Source: Photobacterium piscicola (GTDB lineage: Bacteria; Pseudomonadota; Gammaproteobacteria; Enterobacterales; Vibrionaceae). From it: DNA of 64,000 bases. Both the position numbers and the translations under genes were made by a program. Below are positions 18,440-29,798 of this stretch, one piece after another. The number at the start of each line of letters is the position of its first letter. Within the stretch, counting starts at the first letter, position 1. The notes below the pieces were generated by a model, which was not told the origin of the DNA, ran no database searches, and saw only the letters and a program-made list of their open reading frames with translations. Location of the stretch: positions 496,001-560,000 of the forward strand of contig NZ_FUZI01000002.1 of the NCBI RefSeq assembly GCF_900166965.1, read 5' to 3'.

Positions 18440-18976
18440 ATGAAAATAACTTCTGTAATGATCGCTTTAACAACCGCTATTTTATCACCAATAGCAATGG
18501 CTAACACACCCGTACAACTTTCTGTACCTGGTGTAAATTTACCTGCTGGTAATGTCTCTGGAGCGCGTTTAAACATACTTTACGGCCAAACAAACCAAGT
18601 AAAAGGTGTTAACTTTTCATTGCTAGGCTTATCGACTATCAATGATTTTACCGGACTTAACTTTGGTTTAGCCTTTGGTGTTAACCATACTACATCCAGT
18701 ATGAAAGGTTTAGAATTTGGTTTAGCTAACTGGAACGAAGGCAAAGCTACAGGTGCTGACTTTGGTTTAGTAAACTACACAGCCAATAATTTTACTGGCG
18801 CTCAATTTGGTACCTTCAACTACGCTGGATCACTTAATGGACTTCAGTTCGGTTTAGTTAATGCGACAGACCACATTAATAAAGGAGTGCAGATAGGTTT
18901 AATTAACTATGATAAATCAGGCACTTTTGTAAGTAAAAACCTTCCAATTTTCCCAATTATTAATGCGCGTTTTTAA
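18440..18976 (+). CDS. Secreted protein with GxxFGLxN-type repeats (VC2662-like)
   Basis: 178 aa with a clear signal peptide (MKITSVMIALTTAILSPIAMA, cleavage after AMA). The mature part is built of about six to seven degenerate 18-22-residue repeats with a core like G-L-x-F-G-L-x-N, for example GLNFGLAFGVN, GLEFGLANW, GADFGLVNY, GAQFGTFNY, GLQFGLVNA and GVQIGLINY. This pattern suggests a beta-rich or solenoid fold, and I believe it matches small Vibrio proteins called VC2662-like; that name is from memory. RBS AGGG lies about six bases before the ATG. It is monocistronic and ends in a strong terminator. Function unknown. Confidence 0.75.
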   Translation: MKITSVMIALTTAILSPIAMANTPVQLSVPGVNLPAGNVSGARLNILYGQTNQVKGVNFSLLGLSTINDFTGLNFGLAFGVNHTTSSMKGLEFGLANWNEGKATGADFGLVNYTANNFTGAQFGTFNYAGSLNGLQFGLVNATDHINKGVQIGLINYDKSGTFVSKNLPIFPIINARF

Positions 18977-18992
18977 ATATAACTAAACGCAA

Positions 18993-19022
18993 AAAACCTC
19001 GTCAGATAACTGACGAGGTTTT
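18993..19022. terminator. Bidirectional terminator between repeat-protein gene and tRNA-Ala
   Basis: Perfect 13-bp stem AAAACCTCGTCAG / CTGACGAGGTTTT with an ATAA loop, flanked by A-rich and T-rich runs. It serves the plus-strand 18440 gene and the minus-strand tRNA. Confidence 0.88.
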
Positions 19023-19027
19023 AAATT

Positions 19028-19103
19028 TGGTGGAGCTAAACGGGATCGAACCGATGACCTCTTCGCTGCCAGCGAAGCGCTCTCCCAGCTGAGCTATAGC
19101 CCC
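19028..19103 (-). tRNA. tRNA-Ala (anticodon GGC)
   Basis: 76-nt tRNA with encoded CCA. On the minus strand: acceptor GGGGCTA pairing with TAGCTCC, D-arm GCTCAGCTGGGAGAGC, anticodon arm TTCGC-TGGCAGC-GAA with anticodon GGC, and a T-loop TTCGATC. The T-stem reads ATCGG / CCGTT, which leaves a T-T opposition at its second pair where tRNA-Ala normally has G-C. It is a lone tRNA gene, followed immediately by a terminator. Confidence 0.95.
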
Positions 19104-19184
19104 AATATGATGCTTATAGTATTGATGTTTTTAATAAATGTCACGACGATAAAACAAAAAATGTGATCTACTTTACGCTAGTTA

Positions 19185-19218
19185 TAAAAAAAGCGAAAAC
19201 ATCAGTGATGCTTCCGCT
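19185..19218 (-). terminator. gltX terminator
   Basis: On the minus strand, AGCGGAAGCATCA pairs with TGATGTTTTCGCT (two G-T pairs), followed by a run of T, about 20 bases after the gltX stop. Confidence 0.85.
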
Positions 19219-19239
19219 TGTCTTTATAAAAACAAATAC

Positions 19240-20664
19240 TTAAGCGTTAGCTTCACGCTCTGCGATATAATCTAATGCCATCTTAATACGTGTAATGACA
19301 CGCTCTTTACCAATCAATTGCATTACCGCATCAACTGATGGCGATTGGCCTTGACCAGTTACTGCAACACGCAGAGGCATACCTACTTTACCCATGCCTA
19401 ACTCAAGCTCTTCACAAACTTGTGTTGTTACCGCATGTAGATTTTCAGTTGTCCATTCATCTAATGCTTCAACTTTAGCAAGTGCTAGTGCCAATGCATC
19501 TTTAGCAACTGGACGTAAGTGCTTCTTAGCTGCACCCGCTTCAAACTCACTGAAGTCTTGGTAGAAGTAGCGTGATTGCTCTGCTAGTTCGATCAGTGTA
19601 TGACAACGCTCACCCACTAACGTGATAACGTCAGTAATAGCAGGACCATTTTCAATGGAAATTTGTTTTTGGTCTAAATGCCATTGTAGGTATTTAGCAA
19701 CATATTCAGGTGCTGCTGTTTTAATGTAATGGTTGTTTAGCCATAACAATTTATCAGTATTGAATGCTGATGCTGACTTGCTTACAGACTCAAGCGTAAA
19801 GCAATCAATCATCTCTTGTAGTGAGAAGATTTCTTGGTCACCATGCGACCAACCTAAACGAACTAAGTAGTTTAGTAGAGCATGCGGTAGGAAACCGTCA
19901 TCACGGTATTGCATTACACCAACAGCGCCATGACGCTTAGATAATTTAGCGCCATCATCACCTAAGATCATTGCACAGTGTGCAAACTCAGGCACTGGTG
20001 CACCTAATGCTTCATAGATGTTGATTTGACGTGGAGTGTTGTTGATGTGATCTTCACCACGAACAACTTGCGTAATACCCATATCCCAGTCATCAATAAC
20101 AACACAGAAGTTGTATGTTGGGCTACCGTCTGTACGACGAATAATTAAATCATCTAGCTCGCTGTTAGCAATCTCAATATGGCCACGGATCTTATCATCA
20201 AAGATCACTGTGCCTTCTTTTGGATTACGGAAACGAATACAGAAAGGAGAATCAGCTGTTGCTGCTGCATTTGCTGCAACAATTTTTGGGTGATTAGCAT
20301 CATAGCGCGGTTTTACACCGTCAGCCATTTGCTGCTCACGAATTTCATCAAGCAATTCTTTTGGGCAGTAACATTTATATGCTTTATCTTCTGCAAGTAG
20401 TTGATCAACCACTTCGTTATAACGATCAAAACGCTTAGTCTGGTAGTAAGGACCTTCATCCCAATTTAATTCTAACCACTCCATGCCTTCCATGATCGCA
20501 TCAATCGCTTCTTGCGTTGAACGCTCAAGATCTGTGTCTTCGATACGTAATACGAATTCACCGCCCATGTGCTTAGCAAATAGCCATGAATACAATGCTG
20601 TACGCGCACCACCAACGTGCAAAAAGCCTGTTGGGCTTGGTGCAAAGCGAGTTTTAACCGTCAT
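19240..20664 (-). CDS. gltX: Glutamyl-tRNA synthetase
   Basis: Class I aminoacyl-tRNA synthetase that charges tRNA-Glu. Seen: the HIGH-type motif [18 protein letters not shown] at the N-terminus, RIEDTD, the conserved [25 protein letters not shown], and the KMSKS-type motif [14 protein letters not shown]-terminal anticodon-binding helices follow. About 474 aa, as in other gammaproteobacteria. The ATG at 20664 with AAGGTAA upstream is the start, not the further in-frame ATG at 20694. It is monocistronic with its own terminator. Confidence 0.97.
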   Translation of the reverse strand: MTVKTRFAPSPTGFLHVGGARTALYSWLFAKHMGGEFVLRIEDTDLERSTQEAIDAIMEGMEWLELNWDEGPYYQTKRFDRYNEVVDQLLAEDKAYKCYCPKELLDEIREQQMADGVKPRYDANHPKIVAANAAATADSPFCIRFRNPKEGTVIFDDKIRGHIEIANSELDDLIIRRTDGSPTYNFCVVIDDWDMGITQVVRGEDHINNTPRQINIYEALGAPVPEFAHCAMILGDDGAKLSKRHGAVGVMQYRDDGFLPHALLNYLVRLGWSHGDQEIFSLQEMIDCFTLESVSKSASAFNTDKLLWLNNHYIKTAAPEYVAKYLQWHLDQKQISIENGPAITDVITLVGERCHTLIELAEQSRYFYQDFSEFEAGAAKKHLRPVAKDALALALAKVEALDEWTTENLHAVTTQVCEELELGMGKVGMPLRVAVTGQGQSPSVDAVMQLIGKERVITRIKMALDYIAEREANA

Positions 20665-21025
20665 TGAGATTACCTTATGAATGATGGATGACACAGTAAA
20701 AGCTACTGTGCTGAATCTATTGGTAGGTATTTTAGCACTGTAACCAAGATCTACAATCTTTGATCTGTTTCACAAGACAAAATTCAATTTGATAATTATG
20801 ACGTTATTACTACTGAACTCTGCAAATTTAAAAAGTAAGACAGCTAAAAATAAAAAAGCATGATCATTGCAACGATGAAGTACTTATTGACGTCATTACG
20901 AATGAAAACATGACTAATACTTTATTCAATATAAAAATTAATTACTTTAACTTGCGAAATTACAATACCTAAACCAGACTGGAAGTGTAAATTTGCTAGC
21001 AACCTCTCAAAAAAAGGAACTAAAT
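20665..21025. other. Intergenic region between divergent gltX and the 62-aa gene
   Basis: About 360 bases, AT-rich, presumed to hold the divergent promoters. I see no further ORF or convincing operator. Confidence 0.5.
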
Positions 21026-21214
21026 ATGAAAAAACTTTTAGGACTTTGCGCTGGAGCACTTTTGATTATGCCATTTACTTTGCAGGCAGAAGGTTACTCA
21101 AACAGTGGGAATAGTGCGACAGGACCAAGTGTTGAATGCCACTTACCTGATGGGACTAAAGATTATATGCCCGTTGTATTCTGTCAGCATAATAATGGCA
21201 CATATCATCTTTGA
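21026..21214 (+). CDS. Small secreted protein with one Cys pair
   Basis: 62 aa. The signal peptide (MKKLLGLCAGALLIMPFTLQA) leaves a mature part of about 41 residues, polar and Gly/Ser/Asn-rich, with two cysteines (VECHLPDG and VFCQHNNG) that could form a disulfide in the periplasm. RBS AAAGGAAC is well placed before the ATG at 21026; the longer frame starts at a TTG and is not needed. It stands alone with a strong hairpin after the stop. I do not recognise the family; similar small DUF proteins of unknown role occur in vibrios. Confidence 0.7.
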   Translation: MKKLLGLCAGALLIMPFTLQAEGYSNSGNSATGPSVECHLPDGTKDYMPVVFCQHNNGTYHL

Positions 21215-21220
21215 TATGAT

Positions 21221-21262
21221 TGAGGTAAAGCGTCAAATTATACTCAAAGACGCTTTATCTCA
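21221..21262. terminator. Hairpin between convergent small-protein and DUF2057 genes
   Basis: Perfect 14-bp inverted repeat TGAGGTAAAGCGTC / GACGCTTTATCTCA with a 14-base loop, between two convergent genes. The T-run is weak, so termination efficiency is uncertain. Confidence 0.65.
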
Positions 21263-21272
21263 TTAATATAAA

Positions 21273-21920
21273 TTATAAATGTTTTAATCCCCAAGACATG
21301 AACTGTTGCTTCTCTTCAGGGCTTAAAGATGTAAAGGCATTTTTCAAAAATACCATTTTCGCTTCTGGTGATGGTTTCACATCTGAAGGCGTGAACACTG
21401 CTTTAGTCTGCAACTGCGGTTCAGGTGACACTTGAGTTAACGCAGCAATACCACCTAATTTATTATAATTAGCAACTTCTCTTTCATAGTCACGGAAGTT
21501 CTGTAATCCATTATTATCTAATTGCTTTAATTCAAACGCAACATCCTCACCATTACTGTTTTTTAATTTTATCTGTGGTGATTTATCAAATGATTTAGCT
21601 TGATCTAATGTTCTAATATTAGGGTAACTTAGCGTAAGAACTGAATCTTGACTTTCAAATTTAATTAATAGTGGTATTGAGTTAAATTTTTTCTTAGCGG
21701 CATCTTCTAAAACAATTTTACCCATCTGGAATAAAATCTGATTTTCACCATTTGGTAAAATAATATTATTAGTACCTTGAATAAAAGACCAACCTTCCGC
21801 TTTCCCATTAACAACAACGGCATTCATTTCTTTCGCCGATTGTAATTTAACATCAGCATAAATATTGCTAGAAAACAGCGATACTAGCGGTAACAAGCAA
21901 CAAATTATCTTTTTTTTCAT
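21273..21920 (-). CDS. YccT/UPF0319 (DUF2057) family periplasmic protein
   Basis: 215 aa with signal peptide (MKKKIICCLLPLVSLFSSNIYA). The body contains features of the DUF2057 family: ADVKLQSAKEMNAVVVNG after the signal, GTNNIILPNGENQILFQMGK, and LTLSYPNIRTLDQAKSFDKSP. The C-terminus is polar with SPEEKQQFMSWGLKHL. The E. coli member YccT (also called CsgI) is a periplasmic inhibitor of curli formation; I do not extend that function here. It is a single gene, convergent with the 62-aa gene, and precedes the porin terminator. Confidence is in the family, not the role. Confidence 0.82.
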   Translation of the reverse strand: MKKKIICCLLPLVSLFSSNIYADVKLQSAKEMNAVVVNGKAEGWSFIQGTNNIILPNGENQILFQMGKIVLEDAAKKKFNSIPLLIKFESQDSVLTLSYPNIRTLDQAKSFDKSPQIKLKNSNGEDVAFELKQLDNNGLQNFRDYEREVANYNKLGGIAALTQVSPEPQLQTKAVFTPSDVKPSPEAKMVFLKNAFTSLSPEEKQQFMSWGLKHL

Positions 21921-21943
21921 ACAAAGTACCCTGCTTATATTTA

Positions 21944-21973
21944 AATAAAAGAACGAGCATTTGCTCGTTCTTT
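21944..21973 (-). terminator. Porin gene terminator
   Basis: Perfect stem AAAGAACGAGCA / TGCTCGTTCTTT with a two-base loop and TTTTATTTAAAT after it on the minus strand, 28 bases past the porin stop. Confidence 0.8.
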
Positions 21974-22000
21974 ATAAGACTAATAATTAATAATTGATTA

Positions 22001-23083
22001 TTAGAAGTAGTATTCAACACCTACAGAGTATTCCATGAACTCTGGGTTTGCGTTATCTACACGCTTAGCTTCACCTTCACCGCGTTCAACATGACGAACA
22101 CGAGTGTAAACAACTGCTGATGGATCAATGAAGTACATTACTTGACCAGAAATTACAGAGTCATCAGTATGTGCTACTTTTTGGCCGCCATCTTCTAACT
22201 TGTCATTTGCTGCGTAACCGATTTTGAATTGGTAATCAGATACATTGTACATAACACCAACGGTGTATGAGTTTTGGCTTTGATCATCAACACCAGCGAC
22301 TTGAGCTTCAGCTTCCATCATCTTATATTGAGCAAAGAAACCAAGACCGTTCTCAAAGTTACCTTGAGCACCCACTAAGTAAGTGTCGTTTTTCCAGTCG
22401 CCAGTATTATTATGCTCGTAAGCACCTTGTAAAGTAAGGCCACCAAAAGTGTAGTGTGCTGCAGCGCCAGCCCAGTTACTATCTGCTTCAGCAACTTTAT
22501 CACCACGACCGAATGCTAAATCAACGCTAAAACCACCCCAAGTAGGAGAATCCCAACGAACTGTATCAGATTGACGATCTTGGTATGGTGCACCAGCGAT
22601 ACCGTAACCCCAGTCGTAAACATCACCTAGGCCAGGGTTTGATCCAGGCCAGTCAATGATTTCATAAATTGGTGTTAGTACACGACCTACGCGGATTTTA
22701 CCCCAAGAATCGCCTTCAAAACCAACGAAAGTATCACGAACACCTAATTTACCATCTGCGCCAGGTGCAGCACTGCTACCACCAACATAACCAGATTCAA
22801 TTTGCCAAATAAATGTTGGTCCTTTAGCTAAATCTTTACTACCACGGAAACCGATACGTGATTCGTTATTTAATTTCCAGTTGCTATCTTCAGCCCAAAG
22901 AGCTTTACCCGCATCATTGTAATCACGAGTTAAGGCTTGCATCGCAATAACACCGTATACTTCATACGAAAATGATTCTTTTAATTTTTCGATAGATACA
23001 GCATCAGCATCTGCAGCAAAAGCAGAACCAGACATAACTAATGATGATACTGCTAGTGCAAGTAAAGATTTTTTAATTTCCAT
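22001..23083 (-). CDS. General outer-membrane porin, OmpU-like
   Basis: 360 aa. The signal peptide MEIKKSLLALAVSSLVMSGSAFA is followed by a beta-barrel pattern of alternating residues and aromatic girdles, with the C-terminal Phe signature (VGVEYYF). Porin features include NESRIGFRGSKDL, WQIESGY, RDTFVGFEG and WGKIRVGR early in the protein. Trimeric diffusion porin of the OmpC/OmpF/OmpU superfamily. The ATG at 23083 has AGGAG eight bases upstream; the longer reading frame upstream lacks a signal. In Photobacterium profundum similar porins are named OmpH and OmpL; I cannot tell which this is. Long 5' region suggests complex regulation. Confidence 0.92.
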   Translation of the reverse strand: MEIKKSLLALAVSSLVMSGSAFAADADAVSIEKLKESFSYEVYGVIAMQALTRDYNDAGKALWAEDSNWKLNNESRIGFRGSKDLAKGPTFIWQIESGYVGGSSAAPGADGKLGVRDTFVGFEGDSWGKIRVGRVLTPIYEIIDWPGSNPGLGDVYDWGYGIAGAPYQDRQSDTVRWDSPTWGGFSVDLAFGRGDKVAEADSNWAGAAAHYTFGGLTLQGAYEHNNTGDWKNDTYLVGAQGNFENGLGFFAQYKMMEAEAQVAGVDDQSQNSYTVGVMYNVSDYQFKIGYAANDKLEDGGQKVAHTDDSVISGQVMYFIDPSAVVYTRVRHVERGEGEAKRVDNANPEFMEYSVGVEYYF

Positions 23084-23560
23084 GGAATAACTCCTAAAAG
23101 ATATTAGCTGTTTACTTGCCCCTGAAAGGTTGGCCGCCGAAGGTGGCAAGTAAATCTCCTATATGTCAGCCGAATCAATTCGACCAATGCATATTATTTC
23201 GTTTTAAATTGAACTTTTAACTTACTTCGGCATTAAGACTACTTTCGCGGCGCAAAACATCAATAAGAACTTACTTTTTAATATTGAAAATATGATTGAG
23301 TGCAAACTTTTGACGCTATCGTGATCAATGTCATATGTTTGATACGTCACTTCACACCAAACAAATAATTAAATAAAAACAAAAGCTTAATACGATAACG
23401 AGATATTATTGTGAACAGCGTCGTATTTTATAAATACAATGATTAATAATATACAAAACAACACTCTCATTGTTGCTTATATGAAAATTTGATTATGAGC
23501 ACCATTAAATAAACGCTAAAAATTAAGTCTTTCATCAATAATAATTACCGATTTCCACCC
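23084..23560. other. Porin upstream region
   Basis: About 480 bases without a gene, between the ligA terminator and the porin start. It should hold the porin promoter and a long leader. At 23320-23335 the sequence CGTGATCAATGTCATA is a weak match (8 of 10 core bases) to a CRP site. I see no other clear element. Confidence 0.45.
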
Positions 23561-23588
23561 AAAAAAAAGCCCCACAAGGTGGGGCTTC
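23561..23588 (-). terminator. ligA terminator
   Basis: Stem AAGCCCCAC / GTGGGGCTT with an AAG loop, then a run of eight T on the minus strand. Confidence 0.88.
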
Positions 23589-23608
23589 AGTCTCAAATAT
23601 TGGTCTTT

Positions 23609-25759
<2,151 letters not shown>

Positions 25760-25767
25760 TTATCAAC

Positions 25768-27147
25768 TTAGCATTGATTATATTTTACTGATTTTTCTCG
25801 ATATGCTGCAATACGATTTGGCGTGATCATGACACGATCTTGATCCATCACATCCGCATTAAGTTGATCAGCAATTTGCTGCGCTGTTTGCAACATCATA
25901 TTGAAGTTACTTGATGCTTTACCATGACATGGCAACATTAAGAAAAAGCCAATACCAGGGGTTTCAAAATGCTGGTAGTTTGTTTCTGGAAATGTGCCCG
26001 GGTTAAGCAAATTAGTCACAGAGAAAATAACAGGCTCAGTACCCGCTAAATCAGCATGACGGTGAAAAACTGAATTTTCGCCAAAAATTAATCCATTACG
26101 CTCTAAACAAGCAAATAATGATGGCCCACGCAGCACCTTACCCTTACGAGCATGTACACAAACAGATAAATAACTTGGCGGTAGAGGTTCTGGCTCTGGT
26201 AATACTTCAGGTTCGATGATCGTTTCTGGCTCAGAAATAACCTCAGGCTCAGGTGTCACTACTGCAACAGCCTCCGCTTTGATCTCTTCTTCAACTGCTG
26301 GTGTAAAAATAGGAGTTGGAGCAGTCGTTACATCTTCTGCAATTGCTGGCTTAACATCCGCAACACTTGGTTGAGGCGCAACAGTAGGCTGAGGCGCAAC
26401 ACTTGGCTGAGGCGCAACACTTGGTTGAGGCGCAACACTTGGTTGAGGCGCAACACTTGGCTGAGGCGCAACACTTGGCTGAGGCGCAACACTTGGTTGA
26501 GGCGCTACACTTGGCTGAGGTGCAACACTTGGTTGAGGTGCAACACTTGGTTGAGGCGCAACACTTGGTTGGGGCGCAACACTTGGTTGGGGCGCAACAC
26601 TTGGTTGAGGCGCAACACTTGGTTGGGGCGCAACAGTAGGCTGAGGCGCAACACTTGGTTGAGGTGCAACACTTGGTTGAACTGCAACAGTGGGCTGAGG
26701 CGCAACACTTGGTTGAACTGCAACAGTAGGCTTAGGTGTTGAGCCAATGTGCATTTGTGGTTCAATACGCTCATTTGCAACCACTTTTACAGGAGCGGTT
26801 GTACTTTGAGGCGCAGTTTCACCGAGTAATGGGTCATGTTGGGGACGTTCACCAAAACTAAAACCAGGCTCTTTACGTTTTGACACTGGTTTTGTTGTCG
26901 TTGTAATAGTGTCTGCTTGGTTTGACTTAGTCTCAGTTACTTCCGGCGCAGTATTCACAACACGGACGTCACTAACACTCTCTTGGGCAATATCTTGACT
27001 CTCAAGATTTGCTTCATCTATTTTACTTAGTGGCTTCTCACCAAATTTAGCTGGTTTTTCTTTTCTACTTGTCCATAGACCATGAAAAAGAAGCGCTGCA
27101 ATTGCTAACGCACCAACAATAATAAGAACCAGACGCAATTCCTGCAT
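25768..27147 (-). CDS. zipA: Cell division protein ZipA with expanded proline-rich linker
   Basis: Anchors FtsZ rings to the inner membrane. N-terminal single membrane segment (LRLVLIIVGALAIAALLFHGLW), then a charged region (SRKEKPAKFGEKPL) and a long P/Q linker. The globular FtsZ-binding domain begins near residue 325 (LSVCVHARKGKVLRGPSLFACLERNGLIFGE) and contains FSVTNLLNPGTFP. 459 aa exceeds the roughly 330 of E. coli ZipA because the linker holds about 20 near-identical hexapeptides VAPQPS, encoded by an 18-bp tandem array. Linker length is tolerated in this family, so the gene is probably functional. It is divergent from cysZ. Confidence 0.95.
   Translation of the reverse strand: MQELRLVLIIVGALAIAALLFHGLWTSRKEKPAKFGEKPLSKIDEANLESQDIAQESVSDVRVVNTAPEVTETKSNQADTITTTTKPVSKRKEPGFSFGERPQHDPLLGETAPQSTTAPVKVVANERIEPQMHIGSTPKPTVAVQPSVAPQPTVAVQPSVAPQPSVAPQPTVAPQPSVAPQPSVAPQPSVAPQPSVAPQPSVAPQPSVAPQPSVAPQPSVAPQPSVAPQPSVAPQPSVAPQPSVAPQPSVAPQPTVAPQPSVADVKPAIAEDVTTAPTPIFTPAVEEEIKAEAVAVVTPEPEVISEPETIIEPEVLPEPEPLPPSYLSVCVHARKGKVLRGPSLFACLERNGLIFGENSVFHRHADLAGTEPVIFSVTNLLNPGTFPETNYQHFETPGIGFFLMLPCHGKASSNFNMMLQTAQQIADQLNADVMDQDRVMITPNRIAAYREKSVKYNQC
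26363..26722. repeat. 18-bp tandem repeat, about 20 copies, in the zipA linker
   Basis: The plus strand repeats ACACTTGGTTGAGGCGCA or one- to four-base variants (ACAGTAGGCT, GGTTGGGGCG, TTGAACTGCA). Twenty units of exactly 18 bases run without a frame change and encode PQPSVA hexapeptides. Most differences are synonymous or swap Ser/Thr or Pro/Val. Such an array is prone to length change by slippage or recombination. Confidence 0.95.
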
Positions 27148-27499
27148 ATGAATACTCTAAATTAACTCGTTGTCCCTTTACGGGGTTAATAATAGAAAAA
27201 AATCTACTAGGAAACTTAATATCTAGTTAGAATTTCTCACCGAATGACTTACTGTACCAAAACTCACTTGGCAATGAGAAGATGAATATCGAGATTCCAT
27301 CAAGGATAGTGCCAGCTTGACGTTTTTTGTACAAATTTACATCATTTTTGTATTATGACTCATCCTTTTTATTTTGTTGTTAAAGTAGTGACAACAATTT
27401 TGTGGTTTGATTCCATCCTACCGCTACCGTTAACATTGATAAAGAAACCTAAACAAATGAACAGTAAAACACTAAAAAATGCTTGTTCAGGAGAAAGAA
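27148..27499. other. Divergent zipA-cysZ intergenic region
   Basis: About 350 bases, no ORF. It should hold both promoters; I see no clear regulatory element. Confidence 0.45.
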
Positions 27500-28261
27500 A
27501 TGCCACAACAGCATAATGTACAACCAACAACCAGCGGTGCTGGTTATTTTTTTCAAGGCCTAAAACTCGCATCACAACCAGGAACGCGACGTTTTGTTCT
27601 TATTCCTTTATTGATCAATATTGTATTACTTGGTAGTGCTTTTGCCACCTTATTAGATCATCTTGGTGGTTGGATTAACCATTGGCTAAGCTACTTACCA
27701 AGTTGGCTTGATTGGCTGTCTTATATTTTATGGCCATTACTGGCAATTGCCGCTCTGGTGTCCTTCTCATACTTCTTTAGTACGATAGCTAACTGGATTG
27801 CTGCACCATTTAATGGATTGCTAGCTGAATACCTTGAGGCCAAACTCACAGGAAAAACACCGCCTGATGATAGTTTAAAAGCATTAATAAAAGATCTTCC
27901 TCGTACCATGGGTCGAGAATGGACCAAGCTTAAGTATTATCTACCTAAAGCGATTGGATTACTCATTTTAATGTGGATTCCAGCTATAGGCCAAACAGTA
28001 GCGCCAGTATTATGGTTCTTATTCAATGCTTGGATGATGACCATTCAATATGTAGATTACCCATTTGATAACCATAAAGTATCCTTCCCTGAAATGCGCG
28101 ATGCTCTTAAACAAAAAAGAGGCCAAGCATTAAGTTTTGGCGCCGTTGTGATGTTATTAACCATGGTACCTATTATTAATTTATTTGTAATGCCAATTGC
28201 CGTGTGTGGCGCGACGGCAATGTGGGTTGATCATTACCGAAATCAATTCAAACGTTATTAA
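27500..28261 (+). CDS. cysZ: Sulfate transporter CysZ
   Basis: Inner-membrane sulfate permease that feeds assimilatory sulfate reduction. Seen: [30 protein letters not shown] at the N-terminus, [22 protein letters not shown], and [25 protein letters not shown], all characteristic of CysZ; about four hydrophobic stretches. 253 aa. The start is the ATG at 27500 with AGGAGA six bases upstream; an earlier ATG at 27479 would overlap the RBS. It is followed by a terminator and then cysK, so the pair encode sulfate uptake and cysteine synthesis but are not one tight operon. Confidence 0.95.
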   Translation: MPQQHNVQPTTSGAGYFFQGLKLASQPGTRRFVLIPLLINIVLLGSAFATLLDHLGGWINHWLSYLPSWLDWLSYILWPLLAIAALVSFSYFFSTIANWIAAPFNGLLAEYLEAKLTGKTPPDDSLKALIKDLPRTMGREWTKLKYYLPKAIGLLILMWIPAIGQTVAPVLWFLFNAWMMTIQYVDYPFDNHKVSFPEMRDALKQKRGQALSFGAVVMLLTMVPIINLFVMPIAVCGATAMWVDHYRNQFKRY

Positions 28262-28281
28262 TCTAAATTTATTACTCAAAT

Positions 28282-28316
28282 AAGGTCAATCACGATTACT
28301 GTATTGACCTTTTTTG
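28282..28316 (+). terminator. cysZ terminator
   Basis: AAGGTCAAT / ATTGACCTT stem with a 12-base loop and a run of T. Confidence 0.85.
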
Positions 28317-28510
28317 CTTTTATTTCTAATAAAAAAAATGCCACTTAAACAACAAAACACCACCAGATCTTACAACCTAAACACCCTTAATAGTATTAAC
28401 TGTCACATAATAACAATAAGATATAACCATTAATTACTTTGCAAATATTGAGACAGGTATATGCTTAATCTATTCAACATTGAGTCTAATTTGTCACGAA
28501 GGAACGAAGT

Positions 28511-29479
28511 ATGAGCAAAATATACGAAGATAACTCTCTCACTATTGGTAACACTCCGCTGGTACGTCTTAATCGTGTCAGTAACGGTAAGGTGCTCGCA
28601 AAAATCGAAGCACGTAACCCAAGCTTTAGTGTTAAATGCCGCATTGGTGCCAATATGGTATGGGAAGCAGAGAAAAATGGCTTATTAAAAGAAGGTGTTG
28701 AACTTGTAGAACCGACCAGTGGTAATACAGGCATCGCGCTGGCTTTTGTGGCTGCAGCTCGTGGCTATAAACTTACTCTCACCATGCCAGAAAGCATGAG
28801 TCTTGAGCGCCGCAAATTATTAAAAGCACTTGGTGCAACATTGATTCTCACTGAAGCGGCTAAAGGTATGAAAGGCGCAATTGATAAAGCAGAAGAAATT
28901 GTCAATTCAAATCCAAGTAAATATCTATTGCTACAACAATTTAATAACCCGGCTAACCCCGCTATTCATGAAAAAACCACAGGGCCTGAGATCTGGGATG
29001 CTACCGATGGCGAAATTGATGTCTTTGTCTCAGGTGTCGGTACAGGCGGCACAATTACAGGTGTAAGTCGCTATATTAAACAACAGCAAGGCAAAGCTAT
29101 TACAGTGGTTGCAGTAGAACCATCAGAATCCCCAGTGATGACTCAAACCGTTAATGGTGAAACCGTTCAACCAGCACCGCATAAGATTCAAGGTATTGGT
29201 GCCGGCTTTATTCCTGGCAATCTTGATTTAGCACTGATCGATGAAATTGAGCAAGTTAGCTCGGAAGATGCGATTGATATGGCGCGTCGATTAATGGATG
29301 AAGAAGGTATATTGGCGGGAATTTCATCAGGAGCCGCCGTTGTTGCTGCAAATAATATTGCTGCTCGACCAGAATTTGCTGATAAAAACATTGTTGTTAT
29401 TTTACCCAGTTCTGGCGAACGCTACTTATCTACAGCACTTTTTGCGGGTATCTTTACAGAAAAAGAAACCCAACAGTGA
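28511..29479 (+). CDS. cysK: Cysteine synthase A
   Basis: PLP-dependent O-acetylserine sulfhydrylase: O-acetylserine plus sulfide to cysteine. Seen: [14 protein letters not shown] lysine K42 in [12 protein letters not shown], substrate loop [26 protein letters not shown] (phosphate loop) and [11 protein letters not shown] near the C-terminus. 322 aa is the expected length. The ATG is preceded by GAAGGAACG. It follows cysZ after a terminator and about 200 bases, presumably with its own promoter, perhaps CysB controlled as in other bacteria. Confidence 0.97.
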   Translation: MSKIYEDNSLTIGNTPLVRLNRVSNGKVLAKIEARNPSFSVKCRIGANMVWEAEKNGLLKEGVELVEPTSGNTGIALAFVAAARGYKLTLTMPESMSLERRKLLKALGATLILTEAAKGMKGAIDKAEEIVNSNPSKYLLLQQFNNPANPAIHEKTTGPEIWDATDGEIDVFVSGVGTGGTITGVSRYIKQQQGKAITVVAVEPSESPVMTQTVNGETVQPAPHKIQGIGAGFIPGNLDLALIDEIEQVSSEDAIDMARRLMDEEGILAGISSGAAVVAANNIAARPEFADKNIVVILPSSGERYLSTALFAGIFTEKETQQ

Positions 29480-29516
29480 TCACACTTTGTGATGTTATCT
29501 AGGTATATCTACCCTC

Positions 29517-29541
29517 AAAAAGGCCCTTTGCGGGCTTTTTT
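29517..29541 (+). terminator. cysK terminator
   Basis: AAAGGCCC / GGGCTTTT stem (one G-T pair) with a TTTGC loop, then T-run, about 40 bases after cysK. Confidence 0.8.
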
Positions 29542-29798
29542 GTTGCATTTTATTCTTAGCTTTACTATAAAGCTGATGCGCTTTATTTTTAGCATCAAAA
29601 TAAAAGGACAATTATTAGTCAATTTTGATTAATACTAAAAAAAGTTTTTCATAAAACTTTGACTTGGATTAAAGCTAAGACAGTATGTTATTAGGTAGTT
29701 TATACTGCTTACACAACATGCTGAGACTATAATCACAGCGGTTATAGCTTGTAAGGCAAACTATTAATATAACAAATATATCTAAATCGGGGTGAAAT
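29542..29798 (+). other. ptsHI-crr upstream region
   Basis: About 260 bases without a gene, presumed to carry the pts promoters. An inverted repeat AAAGTTTT/AAAACTTT lies near 29640-29665. No full CRP consensus is obvious. Confidence 0.4.

Noticed and set aside
23320..23335. CRP site upstream of the porin
   Set aside because: Only 8 of 10 core bases match and the position relative to a promoter is unknown; kept only as a remark.
26363..26722. CRISPR-like array
   Set aside because: Units are contiguous 18-mers with no spacers and lie in frame inside zipA.
26371..26780. Long open frames in other phases and on the plus strand across the zipA repeat
   Set aside because: They arise because an 18-bp repeat without stop codons stays open in several frames; the proteins are pure low-complexity repeats and ZipA explains the DNA.
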